A stretch of 64,000 nucleotides of DNA from Anaerolineae bacterium. GTDB lineage: Bacteria; Chloroflexota; Anaerolineae; 4572-78; J111. This document shows, piece after piece, positions 1-8,306 of this stretch. The translations under genes and the position numbers were made by a program. The stretch is from assembly GCA_023382535.1 (NCBI GenBank), contig JAHDWA010000037.1, positions 41,503 through 105,502 of the forward strand, written 5' to 3'. Under the pieces are notes generated by a model. It worked only from the letters and a program-made list of their open reading frames with translations, made no database searches and had not been told where the DNA came from. How positions within the stretch are numbered: position 1 is the stretch's first letter; every line of letters starts with the position of its first letter.

Positions 1-323
1 CTCCTATTCAGGGTTATGAAATCCACATGGGCCGCAGCCGTCTGCTTGACCCGGCTGCGCCCTGCCTGAGTCACATCGGTCCTCCTGGCAACCGGCATGC
101 CGATGGCGCCCTGGCGGCTGGCGGCTGCATCTGGGGCACGTATTTGCACGGCCTGTTTGATAACGATGCCCTGCGCCATGCCTGGCTCGCCAGTTTAGGC
201 TGGCAGGGCCACGGCCAGATATTCGACCGGCAGTTGGCCTACAACCGCCTGGCCAACCACGTCCGGGCGCACCTGGATATGGGGGGGGTGCGGCAGATCA
301 TCTGGGGAAGGGCTGAAGGATGA
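1..323 (+). CDS. cobQ: Cobyric acid synthase CobQ/CbiP, C-terminal part
   Basis: The reading frame is open from the window edge, so only the last ~107 residues are present. CobQ uses glutamine and ATP to amidate adenosylcobyrinic acid a,c-diamide to cobyric acid. The fragment belongs to the C-terminal class I glutamine-amidotransferase domain: GYEIHMGR near its start and GTYLHGLFDN in the middle match the family, and the latter holds the His of the Cys-His-Glu triad. The nucleophile Cys lies upstream of the window. The gene starts the cobalamin cluster that continues with cbiB. It ends directly before a short inverted repeat. Assignment is firm, though the N-terminal ATP-binding half cannot be seen. 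Confidence 0.9.
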   Translation, partial: PIQGYEIHMGRSRLLDPAAPCLSHIGPPGNRHADGALAAGGCIWGTYLHGLFDNDALRHAWLASLGWQGHGQIFDRQLAYNRLANHVRAHLDMGGVRQIIWGRAEG

Positions 324-358
324 AAATTTTCATCCTTCAGCCCTCATCCTTCATCCTT
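316..358. repeat. Short inverted repeat, AAGGATGA family
   Basis: Between cobQ and cbiB the unit AAGGATGAA is followed by its complement TTCATCCTT repeated several times, giving a palindromic element. The same family lies inside cbiB at 562-645. Confidence 0.8.
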
Positions 359-363
359 GAACA

Positions 364-1326
364 ATGACGCGAGTACCGGTTATTTTATTCGCTCTCCTGA
401 TAGACCTGACTTTCGGCGACCCGCCAAACCGCTTTCACCCGCTACTGCTTATGGGCAAGTGGCTGAATTGGGGCCGCCGGTTGGCGCCAGTGAGCCATCG
501 TTTCTGGTTTGGGGCCGGCTGGACGTTGGCGGGCACGCTGCTTTTTGCCCTGCCGCTATGGAAGGATGAAGGCGGAAGGATGAAGGATGAAGAAAAGAAA
601 AATTTGCATTTTCATCCTTCATCCTTCATCCTTCATCCTTTCTTACTCAAGCCTGTCTTCGCCTACCGCAACCTGCGCCGGGCAGTTATCAGTGTGGCCG
701 AGGCATTGGAGCGAGAAGATTTGGCGGAGGCGCAGCGGCGGCTGAGCTGGCATCTGGTCAGCCGCAACACCCCTGATTTGAGCGCCGCCGAGGTAGCCGG
801 GGCGGCCATCGAGTCGCTGGCCGAGAATTTGACCGACAGCCTGACCGCGCCATTGCTGGCCTATGCCGGCGGCGGCCTGACCGGGGCCTGGGCTTATCGT
901 TTTATCAACACCGCCGATGCGATGTGGGGCTATCGCAGCCCGGAGTTTGAGCAGTTGGGCAAGTTTCCGGCTCGCCTGGACGACCTGCTCAACTGGCTGC
1001 CGGCCCGCTTGACCGGCTGGCTGCTGGTTCTTGCCGCCTGGCTGGCCGGGGAGAATGCCTGCGGAGCTGCCCGTACGATGCTGGGCCAGCACCATCGAAC
1101 CGCCAGTCCCAACTCCGGCTGGACCATGAGCGCGATGGCCGGAGCGTTGGGGGTAACGCTGGACAAGCGCGGCGCGTATCGGTTGGAAGGGGGGTCGGGG
1201 CCGCTGGATGTGGCGACGATCAACCGCGCCCTCCGTGTGGCCGATGGCTGCGCCGGGTTGATTGTCATCATCTCAATTTTGGTGGCGATTATGGCTCAAA
1301 AACCAGCCGTAATTGGAAAGAGTTGA
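364..1326 (+). CDS. cbiB: Adenosylcobinamide-phosphate synthase CbiB/CobD
   Basis: Integral membrane enzyme that joins an aminopropanol (phosphate) arm to cobyric acid, giving adenosylcobinamide (phosphate). The N-terminus [20 protein letters not shown] is the family signature. Later conserved parts are [26 protein letters not shown], and [17 protein letters not shown] near residues 250-265. At 320 aa it is about family length. Residues ~67-93 ([11 protein letters not shown] to FILHPF) are encoded by an AAGGATGA/TCATCCTT inverted repeat inserted in frame in a periplasmic or loop region. The start is the ATG just after the intergenic repeat; no strong Shine-Dalgarno is visible. The stop is 4 nt before the next ATG, so it is co-transcribed with the CobO fusion. 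Confidence 0.93.
   Translation: MTRVPVILFALLIDLTFGDPPNRFHPLLLMGKWLNWGRRLAPVSHRFWFGAGWTLAGTLLFALPLWKDEGGRMKDEEKKNLHFHPSSFILHPFLLKPVFAYRNLRRAVISVAEALEREDLAEAQRRLSWHLVSRNTPDLSAAEVAGAAIESLAENLTDSLTAPLLAYAGGGLTGAWAYRFINTADAMWGYRSPEFEQLGKFPARLDDLLNWLPARLTGWLLVLAAWLAGENACGAARTMLGQHHRTASPNSGWTMSAMAGALGVTLDKRGAYRLEGGSGPLDVATINRALRVADGCAGLIVIISILVAIMAQKPAVIGKS
562..645. repeat. In-frame palindromic repeat inside cbiB
   Basis: Left arm holds several AAGGATGA units and right arm several TTCATCCT units around an A-rich loop, so the mRNA could form a long hairpin. It adds ~27 residues without breaking the frame. Confidence 0.85.
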
Positions 1327-1330
1327 AATT

Positions 1331-2389
1331 ATGAGTGAGTCTAATCATGCACCCTCATCCCGCGCCTATGGCCGGCACGTATTTATCTGTATTCACGGCA
1401 ACTGCGCCGAACCGGAAGCGGGCGAACGGCTGCACCGGCGTTTCAGCGAGTTGAACCGAGAGTATGGCCTCAACAAGTTGAGCAACCCGGAGCGGGTCAA
1501 ATGCAGCATGGCCGACTGTCTGGGCATCTGCAGCGGCGGGCCGGTGGTGGTCGTCTATCCCGACGGCATCTGGTACCACCACGTGGATGAGGCCAAGCTG
1601 GAACAGATTTACCAGGAACATGTTCTGGGCGGCCGGCCGGTCGAGGAGTTCATTTTTCACCGGTTATATCCGCCAGGACAGGAACCGGGTTACGCCCCGG
1701 AGGTGCGGGGAGAAAAGCAGGGGAGCAGGCTACGGGCTGAGCTTGTCGAAACGGGAATAGCGGAGCAGGCTGGTGAAACAGCCCCCTCTCCCCAGCCTTC
1801 CAATCTTCCAGCCTTCCAACCCTCCGCCGAAGCAGTTCGGGCGGCGGCGCGGCGGGCTAAGAAGAAAAAGGGACTGGTTATCGTGAATACGGGCAACGGC
1901 AAGGGCAAGACGACGGCGGCACTGGGGGTGATGACCCGCGCCTGGGGCCGCAAGATGCGAATTGGCGTTCTACAGTTTCTCAAAAATGAAAACGCCCGCT
2001 TCGGTGAGATCAAGGCAGCCGAACAGATGGGCAGCATTGACTGGATTTCCACCGGCGACGGCTGGACCTGGACCAGCCACGACATGGACGAAACTGAGGC
2101 CAGGGCCAGGCACGGCTGGCAAATTGCCCAGGAGCGGATTGTCAGCGGCAGCTACGACCTGCTCATCCTGGACGAATTCACCTATCCCCTGCACTACGGC
2201 TGGCTGGACAGCGCCGCCGTGATCGAGTGGCTGAAAGACAACAAGCCGCCCATGCTGCACCTGATTATCACCGGCCGTTATGCCCCCCAGGCTCTGATTG
2301 ATTACGCCGATCTGGTTACGGAGATGTGCGAGATCAAACATCCCCTCAAAGGGCAAGGCATCCGGGCGCAGGCTGGGATTGAGTATTAA
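1331..2389 (+). CDS. cobO: [2Fe-2S] ferredoxin-like domain fused to corrinoid adenosyltransferase CobO
   Basis: Predicted to transfer the adenosyl group of ATP to Co(I) corrinoids. Residues ~15-105 form a thioredoxin-like [2Fe-2S] domain with four Cys in two pairs (CIHGNC and [10 protein letters not shown]). Residues ~180-352 are the CobA/CobO/BtuR enzyme with P-loop GNGKGKTT, then [15 protein letters not shown] and a TGRYAP segment. The linker (~residues 130-180) is built from two repeat-derived stretches. The start at 1331 has GGAAAGAG about 8 nt upstream and is preferred over 1313, which overlaps cbiB. The fused domain could deliver the electron needed to reduce Co(II) to Co(I); this is inference. 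The next gene follows after 1 nt. Confidence 0.9.
   Translation: MSESNHAPSSRAYGRHVFICIHGNCAEPEAGERLHRRFSELNREYGLNKLSNPERVKCSMADCLGICSGGPVVVVYPDGIWYHHVDEAKLEQIYQEHVLGGRPVEEFIFHRLYPPGQEPGYAPEVRGEKQGSRLRAELVETGIAEQAGETAPSPQPSNLPAFQPSAEAVRAAARRAKKKKGLVIVNTGNGKGKTTAALGVMTRAWGRKMRIGVLQFLKNENARFGEIKAAEQMGSIDWISTGDGWTWTSHDMDETEARARHGWQIAQERIVSGSYDLLILDEFTYPLHYGWLDSAAVIEWLKDNKPPMLHLIITGRYAPQALIDYADLVTEMCEIKHPLKGQGIRAQAGIEY
1725..1832. repeat. Repeat-derived linker inside cobO
   Basis: Contains GCTGAGCTTGTCGAAAC, a motif common in dispersed bacterial repeats, then a run of CAGCCTTCCAA-type units. Both are in frame and encode the low-complexity linker between the ferredoxin and CobO domains. Confidence 0.7.
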
Positions 2390-2390
2390 A

Positions 2391-2759
2391 ATGGACTCTT
2401 TCTTTCCAACTCGCCGGGGGCGGCGTGTCCTTATCTGCGTGCGCGGCCAGTGCGCCGAATCGAACCGGGGCAAGAAACTGGAAAACCGGCTGGTCGAACT
2501 CATCACTCAGCACGGCCTGGATAATCCCGACCACCCCCAACACGTTGCCTGTACCATCACCAACTGCCTGGGTATCTGCGCCGATGGCCCGATCATGATT
2601 GTCCACCCGGAAGCAATCAAGTACCATCACCTGACCGAACCTGCCCTGGAACGGATTTTTCAACAGCATTTGCTCGGAAACCAGCCGGTGGAGGAACTGA
2701 TTGTTCGGGAGCAACCCAGCCGGCCTATTCTGTCCAAGAAATTCAGTAAAACTCGTTAG
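2391..2759 (+). CDS. Stand-alone (2Fe-2S) ferredoxin domain protein
   Basis: A 122-residue protein made almost entirely of the thioredoxin-like [2Fe-2S] fold also fused to the CobO upstream. The cluster ligands are readable as CVRGQC near residue 15 and CTITNCLGIC near residue 55. HPEAIKYHHL and QPVEELIVRE match HVDEAKL and RPVEEFIFH in the CobO fusion, so the two domains are recent relatives. The ATG is 1 nt after the cobO stop, suggesting coupled translation. No signal peptide, so it is cytoplasmic. A role as electron carrier for corrinoid reduction or cobalt handling is inferred from context only. Confidence 0.85.
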   Translation: MDSFFPTRRGRRVLICVRGQCAESNRGKKLENRLVELITQHGLDNPDHPQHVACTITNCLGICADGPIMIVHPEAIKYHHLTEPALERIFQQHLLGNQPVEELIVREQPSRPILSKKFSKTR

Positions 2760-2762
2760 TAA

Positions 2763-2848
2763 ATGGTCCACAGATGAACACAGATTTTCACAGGTAAATC
2801 AAAAATGTTTTTCATCTGTGTTTCTTTGTGTGTATCCGTGGACACTAC
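2763..2848. repeat. CACAGATNNACACAGATT-family inverted repeat
   Basis: Lies between the ferredoxin gene and cobN. GTCCACAGATGAACACAG on the left and CTGTGTTTC...CGTGGAC on the right make a palindromic element. A related CACAGATTACACAG copy lies at 63092. Confidence 0.7.
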
Positions 2849-2872
2849 CTCTTGAAAGCCTGAAAGTGACTT

Positions 2873-5800
2873 ATGTCCAATACAACACCTACTCGCCGTG
2901 AACGGAACTATGTGGTCCGGCCCGACGGTAAACCGATCAATGTCCCCCGCAATCGTGGGCAGCTCTTCATCTGCGAAAACGGCTGCTGCTGCGGCCACAC
3001 CGAGCGCGGCTTTGCCCCGGTGCCCCACGATCTGTACTACACCGAGTGGGAACGGCGCAAGCTGCGCAACCGGGTCCATCTCAACCACGCCGGCTGTTTG
3101 GGGCCATGCGCCCTGGCCAATGTCGCCCTGCTGCTCTTTGATGGCCGGCCAATCTGGTTCCACTCGATCAACTCTGACCGGCTGATCCTGGCGATCTTTG
3201 ATTACATCGAGGCCATGCTAACCGCCGACCGATACTTACCGCCGCCGCCGGCGCTGGCTAACCATGTTTTTAACGGCTTTGCCTGGGATGGAAATACAGC
3301 AGGGGAGCACCCCCGTGAACTCTGCCGAGCGAAGCCCGGCGAGGGGGCAGGTGGGAGCAAGGGAGCAGAGGAGCTTTTCAATACCTCTGCTCCTCTTCCC
3401 GAAGAAGTATTGACCCTGAACCAGTCCCAAATCCTCTTTCTTACCCACGCCGACACCGACCTCTTGTCCCTCAGCCGGGCGCTCGCCGATTTACCGCCTG
3501 ACTTTCCCGAAGTTCGCGGCCTAAATTTGAGCAGCCTGCCCACGACTGCTCACGTCGAGGAGTTCATTCACACCGAATTGCCCGCCGCCCAGGTGATTGT
3601 CTTGCGCTCGCTGGGGGGGCGGCAGGGCTTTGTACACGGCTTCGACCGGCTGGTTCAGGCGGCCCATCACCTGGGAAAAGACCTCATTTGCGTCCCCGGC
3701 ACGGAGGGCCTCGACCCGGAGTTGACCGCTCACAGCAATGTCCCGGTCCCGGTCATTCACGATGTCTACCAGTACCTGCACTTTGGCGGGGTGGACAACA
3801 TGCGCCAGATGCTCTACTTTCTGGCCGACCATCTGCTCGCCGGCGGTTGGGGCTTTGATCAGCCGGCGGAGCAGCCCAGACATGGGGTCTATTGGAAGGC
3901 TGGAAGGGTGGAAGGGTGGCACAATAGAGAGACCAATGGAGGAAATAAAGAACCCGATTCATTAGAAATCGTAAATCGTAAATCCAAAATCGAAAATGCC
4001 CCCACCATCGGCATCCTCTTCTACCGCAGCCACTGGCTCAGCGGCAATACTGATTTTATTGACGCGCTCGTTGAGGCGATCGAAGGGAACGGCGGGCAGG
4101 CTTTGCCTGTTTTCACAACTTCTCTTAAAGAAACGAGCGAATGGGCGAATGGCGAATCAGTGAATAGCAATTTTGCCCCCGCTCCCCCGCTCCCCCGCTC
4201 CCCCGCCGCCTTTCAATATTTCTACGATGCCGAAGGCAATCTCCTCGTGGACGCTGTTATCTCCACCATCTCCTTCGCCATGGGCGGCGTTAATCCCGAC
4301 GGGCCGACCAGCGCGGGCTGGAACGTGGAGGCGCTGGAGAGCCTGGGCGTGCCGGTGCTGCAAGCGATCAGCAGCAGCATGAGCGAGGAAGAGTGGCGGC
4401 TCAGCCAGCGCGGCCTGCGCCCGCTCGACGTGGCCATGAATGTCGCCCTGCCGGAATTTGACGGCCGGATCATTACTGTCCCGATCAGTTTCAAGGGAGA
4501 AGCGGGGACGCGGGGAGGCGAAGGGACGAGTTGCTCTGACCCAACTTGTACTTGTAATAATCCTTCACGTGTCACGCATCACGTATCACGCTACGTCCCC
4601 ATTCCCGACCGGGTGGAAGCTGTGGCCAAGCTGGCGCTGCGTTTCGCGGCCCTGCGCCGCAAGCCCAACACCGACAAGCGCATCGTCTTTATGCTGACTA
4701 ACTCGCCCGGCAAAGCTGACCGTATCGGCAATGCGGTCGGCCTGGATACACCCGCCTCGCTGATGCGTTTGTTTGAGCGGATGCAGGCGGCTGGTTATAT
4801 GATAAAGAATATCCCGGAAAGCGGGGATGCCCTGCTGCACGAAGTGATTGATCGCTGCTCCTACGATGTCGAGCGGCTGACCGAGAGCCAGCTCGCCCGC
4901 GCCGTCGGGCGGGTTCCGGTTCCCACCTATGCCCGCTGGTTTGAGGAACTAACCGGCCACCAGCAGACCCGCATGCAGCAGCAGTGGCAGGCCCCCCCCG
5001 GCGAAGCTTACGTCCATTACCTCCCCTCTCTCTCAGGGAGAGGAGGCAGGGGTGAGGGCAGTCACATCGCTCTGGCCGGTCTGGATTTAGGCAATGTTTT
5101 CGTTGCGCTGCAGCCGCCGCGCGGCTACAACATGGACCCCGACGCCATTTATCACACCCCGGAACTGCCGCCGACCCACAACTACTATGCTCTCTACAAG
5201 TGGCTGGTCGCACCGCAAAGCGAAGGGGGCTGGGGCGCGGACGCGATTGTCCACATGGGCAAGCACGGCACCCTGGAGTGGCTGCCGGGCAAAGGCGTCG
5301 GCTTGAGCCTGGACTGTTTCCCCGATGCTTTTCTGGCCGACCTGCCCTTGATCTACCCCTTTATCATTAACAACCCCGGCGAGGGCGCGCAGGCCAAGCG
5401 CCGCGCCCACGCCGCCATTGTAGACCACATGATCCCGCCCATGACCAGCGCCGACGTTTACGGCGAGCTGGCCCTGCTGACCCAACTGGTGGATGAGTAC
5501 TATCAGGTGGAGCAGATGGACCCGGCCAAGCTGCCGCTCATCCAGCAGCAGATCTGGCAGTTGATGCAGAAAGCCAACCTGGATAAAGACATCGCCGAGA
5601 TGATGCGTTTTGTGGATCATGGCGACCATGCCCACGAGTGGGACGGTTCCTACACCGACGACGGCACGCCCCTGACTCTGGCCGAGATGAATGCCACTGA
5701 TTTTTCACATCTTTTGGAGGATATAGATGGTTATCTATGCGAACTCGGCAGCCTGCAAATTCGGGATGGACTTCATATCCTCGGCCATATCCCCGAAGGC

Positions 5801-7567
5801 GAGCAGTTATGCGGCCTGGTCCGCGCCCTGACCCGCATTCCCAACGGCGATATTCCCGGCCTGCGGGCTGAGATTGCCGCCTGGCTGGGCTTTGACCTGG
5901 ATGAACTGCTGGAGAATCGAGGGAAACGATTTACGATTTACGATTTACGATTTACGATTGGGGACGAATCACGTGTCTGTATTACCCACGCCGATGCCAT
6001 TGAGTTGATTGATGATTTGAGTCTGCGGCTGCTGCAACACATGGAAGCCGTTAATTTTGCCACCTCCGAAATTGATGCAGCAATTAATGTTGTTCTGGGT
6101 TCTCTTCCAGTTAATAGCCAAGAAGCCTTACGCAACACTCAGTATGCAGTACACGCATCTGACGAACTGTCCAAAATCCAAAATCGTAAATCTAAAATCG
6201 TAAATATCCTGTCTTTCGTCTGCCAAACGCTCGTTCCGCTCATTCGCCGCAACGACGAAGAGATAGGCAACCTGCTCAATGCCCTCGACGGGCGCTACAT
6301 TCCGGCCGGACCGGCTGGTGCGCCGACGCGGGGCATGGCCCACATTTTGCCGACAGGCCGCAACTTCTACGCCGTTGACCCGCAGGCTATTCCCAGCCAG
6401 GCGGCCTGGCGCGTTGGCAGCCAACTGGCCGACGAGTTGATTGCTCGCTACCAGGCCGAGGAGCAGGCCTTCCCGGAAAGCGTTGGGTTGAGCATCTGGG
6501 GGACCAGCGCTATGCGCACCCACGGCGACGACATTGCCCAATGCCTGGCCCTGCTGGGCGTCCGGCCGGTCTGGCAAACCGAAAGCCGGCGGGTGGTGGA
6601 TGTGGCGGTCATCCCCCTGGTCGAACTGGGCCGGCCGCGTGTGGACGTGCTCATGCGTATCAGCGGCTTTTTCCGCGACGCCTTTCCCCAGTTGATCGAG
6701 TTGATGGATAAGGCCGTCCAACTGGTGGCGAGTCTGGACGAACCAACCGACCAGAACTTTGTCCGCAAGCATTACCTGCACGATCTGGCGGCGCAGATCG
6801 CCGGCGGGCGGAATGACGCCGAGGCCGAGCGGCGGGCGCTCTTCCGTCTCTTTGGCAGCAAGCCAGGCGCGTACGGCGCGGGCATTTTACCGCTGATCCA
6901 CGCTCAAAACTGGCAGGACGAAAGCGACCTGGCCCAGGCTTACGTCAACTGGGGCGGCTATGCCTACGGGCGGCAGGTCTACGGGGATGACGCCCGCGAG
7001 GAGTTCAAAACGGTCTTGAGCGGGGTGCAGGTGGCGGTCAAAAACCAGGACAACCGCGAGCACGACATCTTTGACAGCGACGACTACCTGCAATATCACG
7101 GCGGCATGATTGCCACCATCCGCGCCCTGAACGGCCGCAACCCCAAGAGCTACTTTGGCGACAACAGCAACCCGGAGCGGGCCGAGGTCCGTACCTTGCA
7201 GCAGGAAGCGCACCGGGTCTTCCGCAGCCGGGTGGTCAATCCGAAATGGATCGCCAGCATCCAGCGCCACGGCTACAAAGGCGCGCTGGAACTGGCCGCC
7301 ACCGTGGATTACCTCTTTGGCTACGACGCCACCGCCCAGGTGGTCGAGGATTGGATGTACGAGCAGACCGCCCAGAGCTACGCCCTCGACCCGGCCATGC
7401 AGGAATTTTTCCGTCAGAGCAATCCTTGGGCGCTGCAAAGCATCAGCGAGCGGCTGCTCGAAGCGGCCCAGCGCGGTATGTGGGCCGCGCCTGAGCCGGA
7501 CACGCTGGAGCGGCTGCGGCAGATTTATTTGGAGGTGGATGGGGATTTGGAAGGGCGAGAGGGTTAA
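2873..7567 (+). CDS. cobN: Cobaltochelatase CobN with N-terminal [2Fe-2S] domain
   Basis: Large subunit of the ATP-dependent aerobic-type cobaltochelatase, which inserts Co2+ into hydrogenobyrinic acid a,c-diamide with a CobS/CobT or ChlI/ChlD-type AAA+ pair; no such pair is in this window. Residues ~25-115 carry a ferredoxin-like domain (FICENGCCCGH, NHAGCLGPC). The CobN/BchH body follows, with VNPDGPTSAGWNVEALESLGVPVLQ, RGYNMDPDAIYHTPELPPTHNYYALY, IVHMGKHGTLEWLPGKGVGLS and WGTSAMRTHGDDIAQCLALLGVRP. At 1564 aa it is longer than usual because of the extra domain and about seven in-frame repeat insertions (residues ~142-180, 340-376, 416-446, 542-574, 717-731, 1017-1034 and 1085-1112). No frameshift is seen. 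Confidence 0.93.
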   Translation: MSNTTPTRRERNYVVRPDGKPINVPRNRGQLFICENGCCCGHTERGFAPVPHDLYYTEWERRKLRNRVHLNHAGCLGPCALANVALLLFDGRPIWFHSINSDRLILAIFDYIEAMLTADRYLPPPPALANHVFNGFAWDGNTAGEHPRELCRAKPGEGAGGSKGAEELFNTSAPLPEEVLTLNQSQILFLTHADTDLLSLSRALADLPPDFPEVRGLNLSSLPTTAHVEEFIHTELPAAQVIVLRSLGGRQGFVHGFDRLVQAAHHLGKDLICVPGTEGLDPELTAHSNVPVPVIHDVYQYLHFGGVDNMRQMLYFLADHLLAGGWGFDQPAEQPRHGVYWKAGRVEGWHNRETNGGNKEPDSLEIVNRKSKIENAPTIGILFYRSHWLSGNTDFIDALVEAIEGNGGQALPVFTTSLKETSEWANGESVNSNFAPAPPLPRSPAAFQYFYDAEGNLLVDAVISTISFAMGGVNPDGPTSAGWNVEALESLGVPVLQAISSSMSEEEWRLSQRGLRPLDVAMNVALPEFDGRIITVPISFKGEAGTRGGEGTSCSDPTCTCNNPSRVTHHVSRYVPIPDRVEAVAKLALRFAALRRKPNTDKRIVFMLTNSPGKADRIGNAVGLDTPASLMRLFERMQAAGYMIKNIPESGDALLHEVIDRCSYDVERLTESQLARAVGRVPVPTYARWFEELTGHQQTRMQQQWQAPPGEAYVHYLPSLSGRGGRGEGSHIALAGLDLGNVFVALQPPRGYNMDPDAIYHTPELPPTHNYYALYKWLVAPQSEGGWGADAIVHMGKHGTLEWLPGKGVGLSLDCFPDAFLADLPLIYPFIINNPGEGAQAKRRAHAAIVDHMIPPMTSADVYGELALLTQLVDEYYQVEQMDPAKLPLIQQQIWQLMQKANLDKDIAEMMRFVDHGDHAHEWDGSYTDDGTPLTLAEMNATDFSHLLEDIDGYLCELGSLQIRDGLHILGHIPEGEQLCGLVRALTRIPNGDIPGLRAEIAAWLGFDLDELLENRGKRFTIYDLRFTIGDESRVCITHADAIELIDDLSLRLLQHMEAVNFATSEIDAAINVVLGSLPVNSQEALRNTQYAVHASDELSKIQNRKSKIVNILSFVCQTLVPLIRRNDEEIGNLLNALDGRYIPAGPAGAPTRGMAHILPTGRNFYAVDPQAIPSQAAWRVGSQLADELIARYQAEEQAFPESVGLSIWGTSAMRTHGDDIAQCLALLGVRPVWQTESRRVVDVAVIPLVELGRPRVDVLMRISGFFRDAFPQLIELMDKAVQLVASLDEPTDQNFVRKHYLHDLAAQIAGGRNDAEAERRALFRLFGSKPGAYGAGILPLIHAQNWQDESDLAQAYVNWGGYAYGRQVYGDDAREEFKTVLSGVQVAVKNQDNREHDIFDSDDYLQYHGGMIATIRALNGRNPKSYFGDNSNPERAEVRTLQQEAHRVFRSRVVNPKWIASIQRHGYKGALELAATVDYLFGYDATAQVVEDWMYEQTAQSYALDPAMQEFFRQSNPWALQSISERLLEAAQRGMWAAPEPDTLERLRQIYLEVDGDLEGREG
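3297..3405. repeat. In-frame repeat insertion 1 in cobN
   Basis: GC-rich units of the GGGGAGCA and GCAGAGGAGC type, plus a GCGAAGCCCGGCGAGG stretch. Encodes ~36 residues absent from the conserved CobN core. Confidence 0.65.
3890..3999. repeat. In-frame repeat insertion 2 in cobN
   Basis: GGAAGGCTGGAAGGGTGG units, then AAATCGTAAATCGTAAATCC, giving the typical NRKSKIEN peptide. Two repeat families sit side by side. Confidence 0.75.
4130..4210. repeat. In-frame repeat insertion 3 in cobN
   Basis: GCGAATGGGCGAATGGCGAA units followed by tandem GCTCCCCC units. Encodes a low-complexity APAPPLPRSP segment. Confidence 0.7.
4497..4593. repeat. In-frame repeat insertion 4 in cobN
   Basis: Ends in CGTGTCACGCATCACGTAT, related to the GCGTGAAGCGTGA copies at 58561 and the GCGTGGTGCGTGC copy at 61491. 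Encodes the VTHHVSRY peptide. Confidence 0.7.
5020..5066. repeat. In-frame repeat insertion 5 in cobN
   Basis: CTCCCCTCTCTC then GGGAGAGGAGG, a short palindrome coding for LPSLSGRGGRGEG. Confidence 0.7.
5925..5965. repeat. In-frame repeat insertion 6 in cobN
   Basis: Tandem CGATTTACGATTTACGATT, the complement of the AAATCGTAAATC family, coding for FTIYDLRFTI. Confidence 0.85.
6127..6212. repeat. In-frame repeat insertion 7 in cobN
   Basis: CGCAACACTCAGTATGCAGT units followed by TCCAAAATCCAAAATCGTAA, coding for SKIQNRKSKIVN. Confidence 0.8.
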
Positions 7568-7607
7568 ATTTTTTTCCCTACTCCGGCCGAGCCGGAACCA
7601 CACATAA

Positions 7608-7677
7608 TTTTCCGCCACGAATTGCACGAATTAACACGAAAATCTTTTAGTGAAAAATTCGTGTCATTCGTGGCAAA
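7608..7677. repeat. Palindromic CACGAATT repeat downstream of cobN
   Basis: GCCACGAATTGCACGAA and its complement TTCGTGTCATTCGTGGC surround a short AT-rich loop. It may act as a 3' hairpin. The surrounding 7568-7785 holds no gene. Confidence 0.8.
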
Positions 7678-7785
7678 AACTCTGCTCAACTTTACACAGC
7701 CACTAATGCCTGCTCAACCTCTAGCAGCAGTTCGACCAAAATAAAATGGCTAAGTATTCATCTGAAAAACCATATGGGGGTAAAT

Positions 7786-8289
7786 ATGTATAAACTCTAC
7801 CAGGAATTCGACCGGATTGACGGACGCATTACCGAGTGGATGGCCCGATTTGGAGTGACATTGTTACGAATTAGTTTAGGGGTGGTATTTTTCTGGTTTG
7901 GTGTGCTTAAATTTTTTCCTGGCCTCAGCCCGGCCCAGGATTTGGCTACCCGGACCATTGACCTGCTGACCTTTGGCCTGGTACCCGCTACTGTCTCGAT
8001 CCCACTCCTGGCCGGGTGGGAATGTCTGATTGGGTTAGGGTTAATTACCGGACTGTTTATGCGGGCCACATTGCTACTGTTGTTTATGCAAATGCTGGGT
8101 ACCATTACCCCCATCTTTTTATTTCCCGGCGAGGTTTTTACCGCTGTCCCGTATGCGCCAACCCTGGAAGGCCAATATATCATCAAAAATTTGGTTCTGG
8201 TCAGCGCTGGTATGGTGATTGGGGCCACGGTGCGCGGCGGGAGGGTCATCGCCGATCCGAAGATGGTCCGAACAGCGAAGTCGCTTTAA
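7786..8289 (+). CDS. DoxX/DUF417-like four-helix membrane protein
   Basis: A 167-residue protein with about four membrane helices (LLRISLGVVFFWFGVLKFFP, TVSIPLLAGWECLIGLGLITGLF, ATLLLLFMQMLGTITPIFLF and YIIKNLVLVSAGMVIGA). The first helix with its VFFWFGVLKFFPG ending is typical of the DoxX/YkgB group, whose members are linked to redox or stress functions without a settled activity. Start chosen at 7786 because GGGGG lies 5-9 nt upstream; the in-frame ATG at 7774 precedes that signal. Transcribed alone, convergent with the NYN gene 17 nt away. Confidence 0.75.
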   Translation: MYKLYQEFDRIDGRITEWMARFGVTLLRISLGVVFFWFGVLKFFPGLSPAQDLATRTIDLLTFGLVPATVSIPLLAGWECLIGLGLITGLFMRATLLLLFMQMLGTITPIFLFPGEVFTAVPYAPTLEGQYIIKNLVLVSAGMVIGATVRGGRVIADPKMVRTAKSL

Positions 8290-8306
8290 AAGCACGAGCA
8301 GGTCGG

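Noticed and set aside
1..7567. Cobalamin riboswitch in the cob cluster
   Set aside because: No B12-box-like segment was seen in the gaps; the true operon leader lies before the window.
7681..7785. Small RNA or gene before the DoxX-like gene
   Set aside because: No structure, promoter or ORF beyond chance could be supported.
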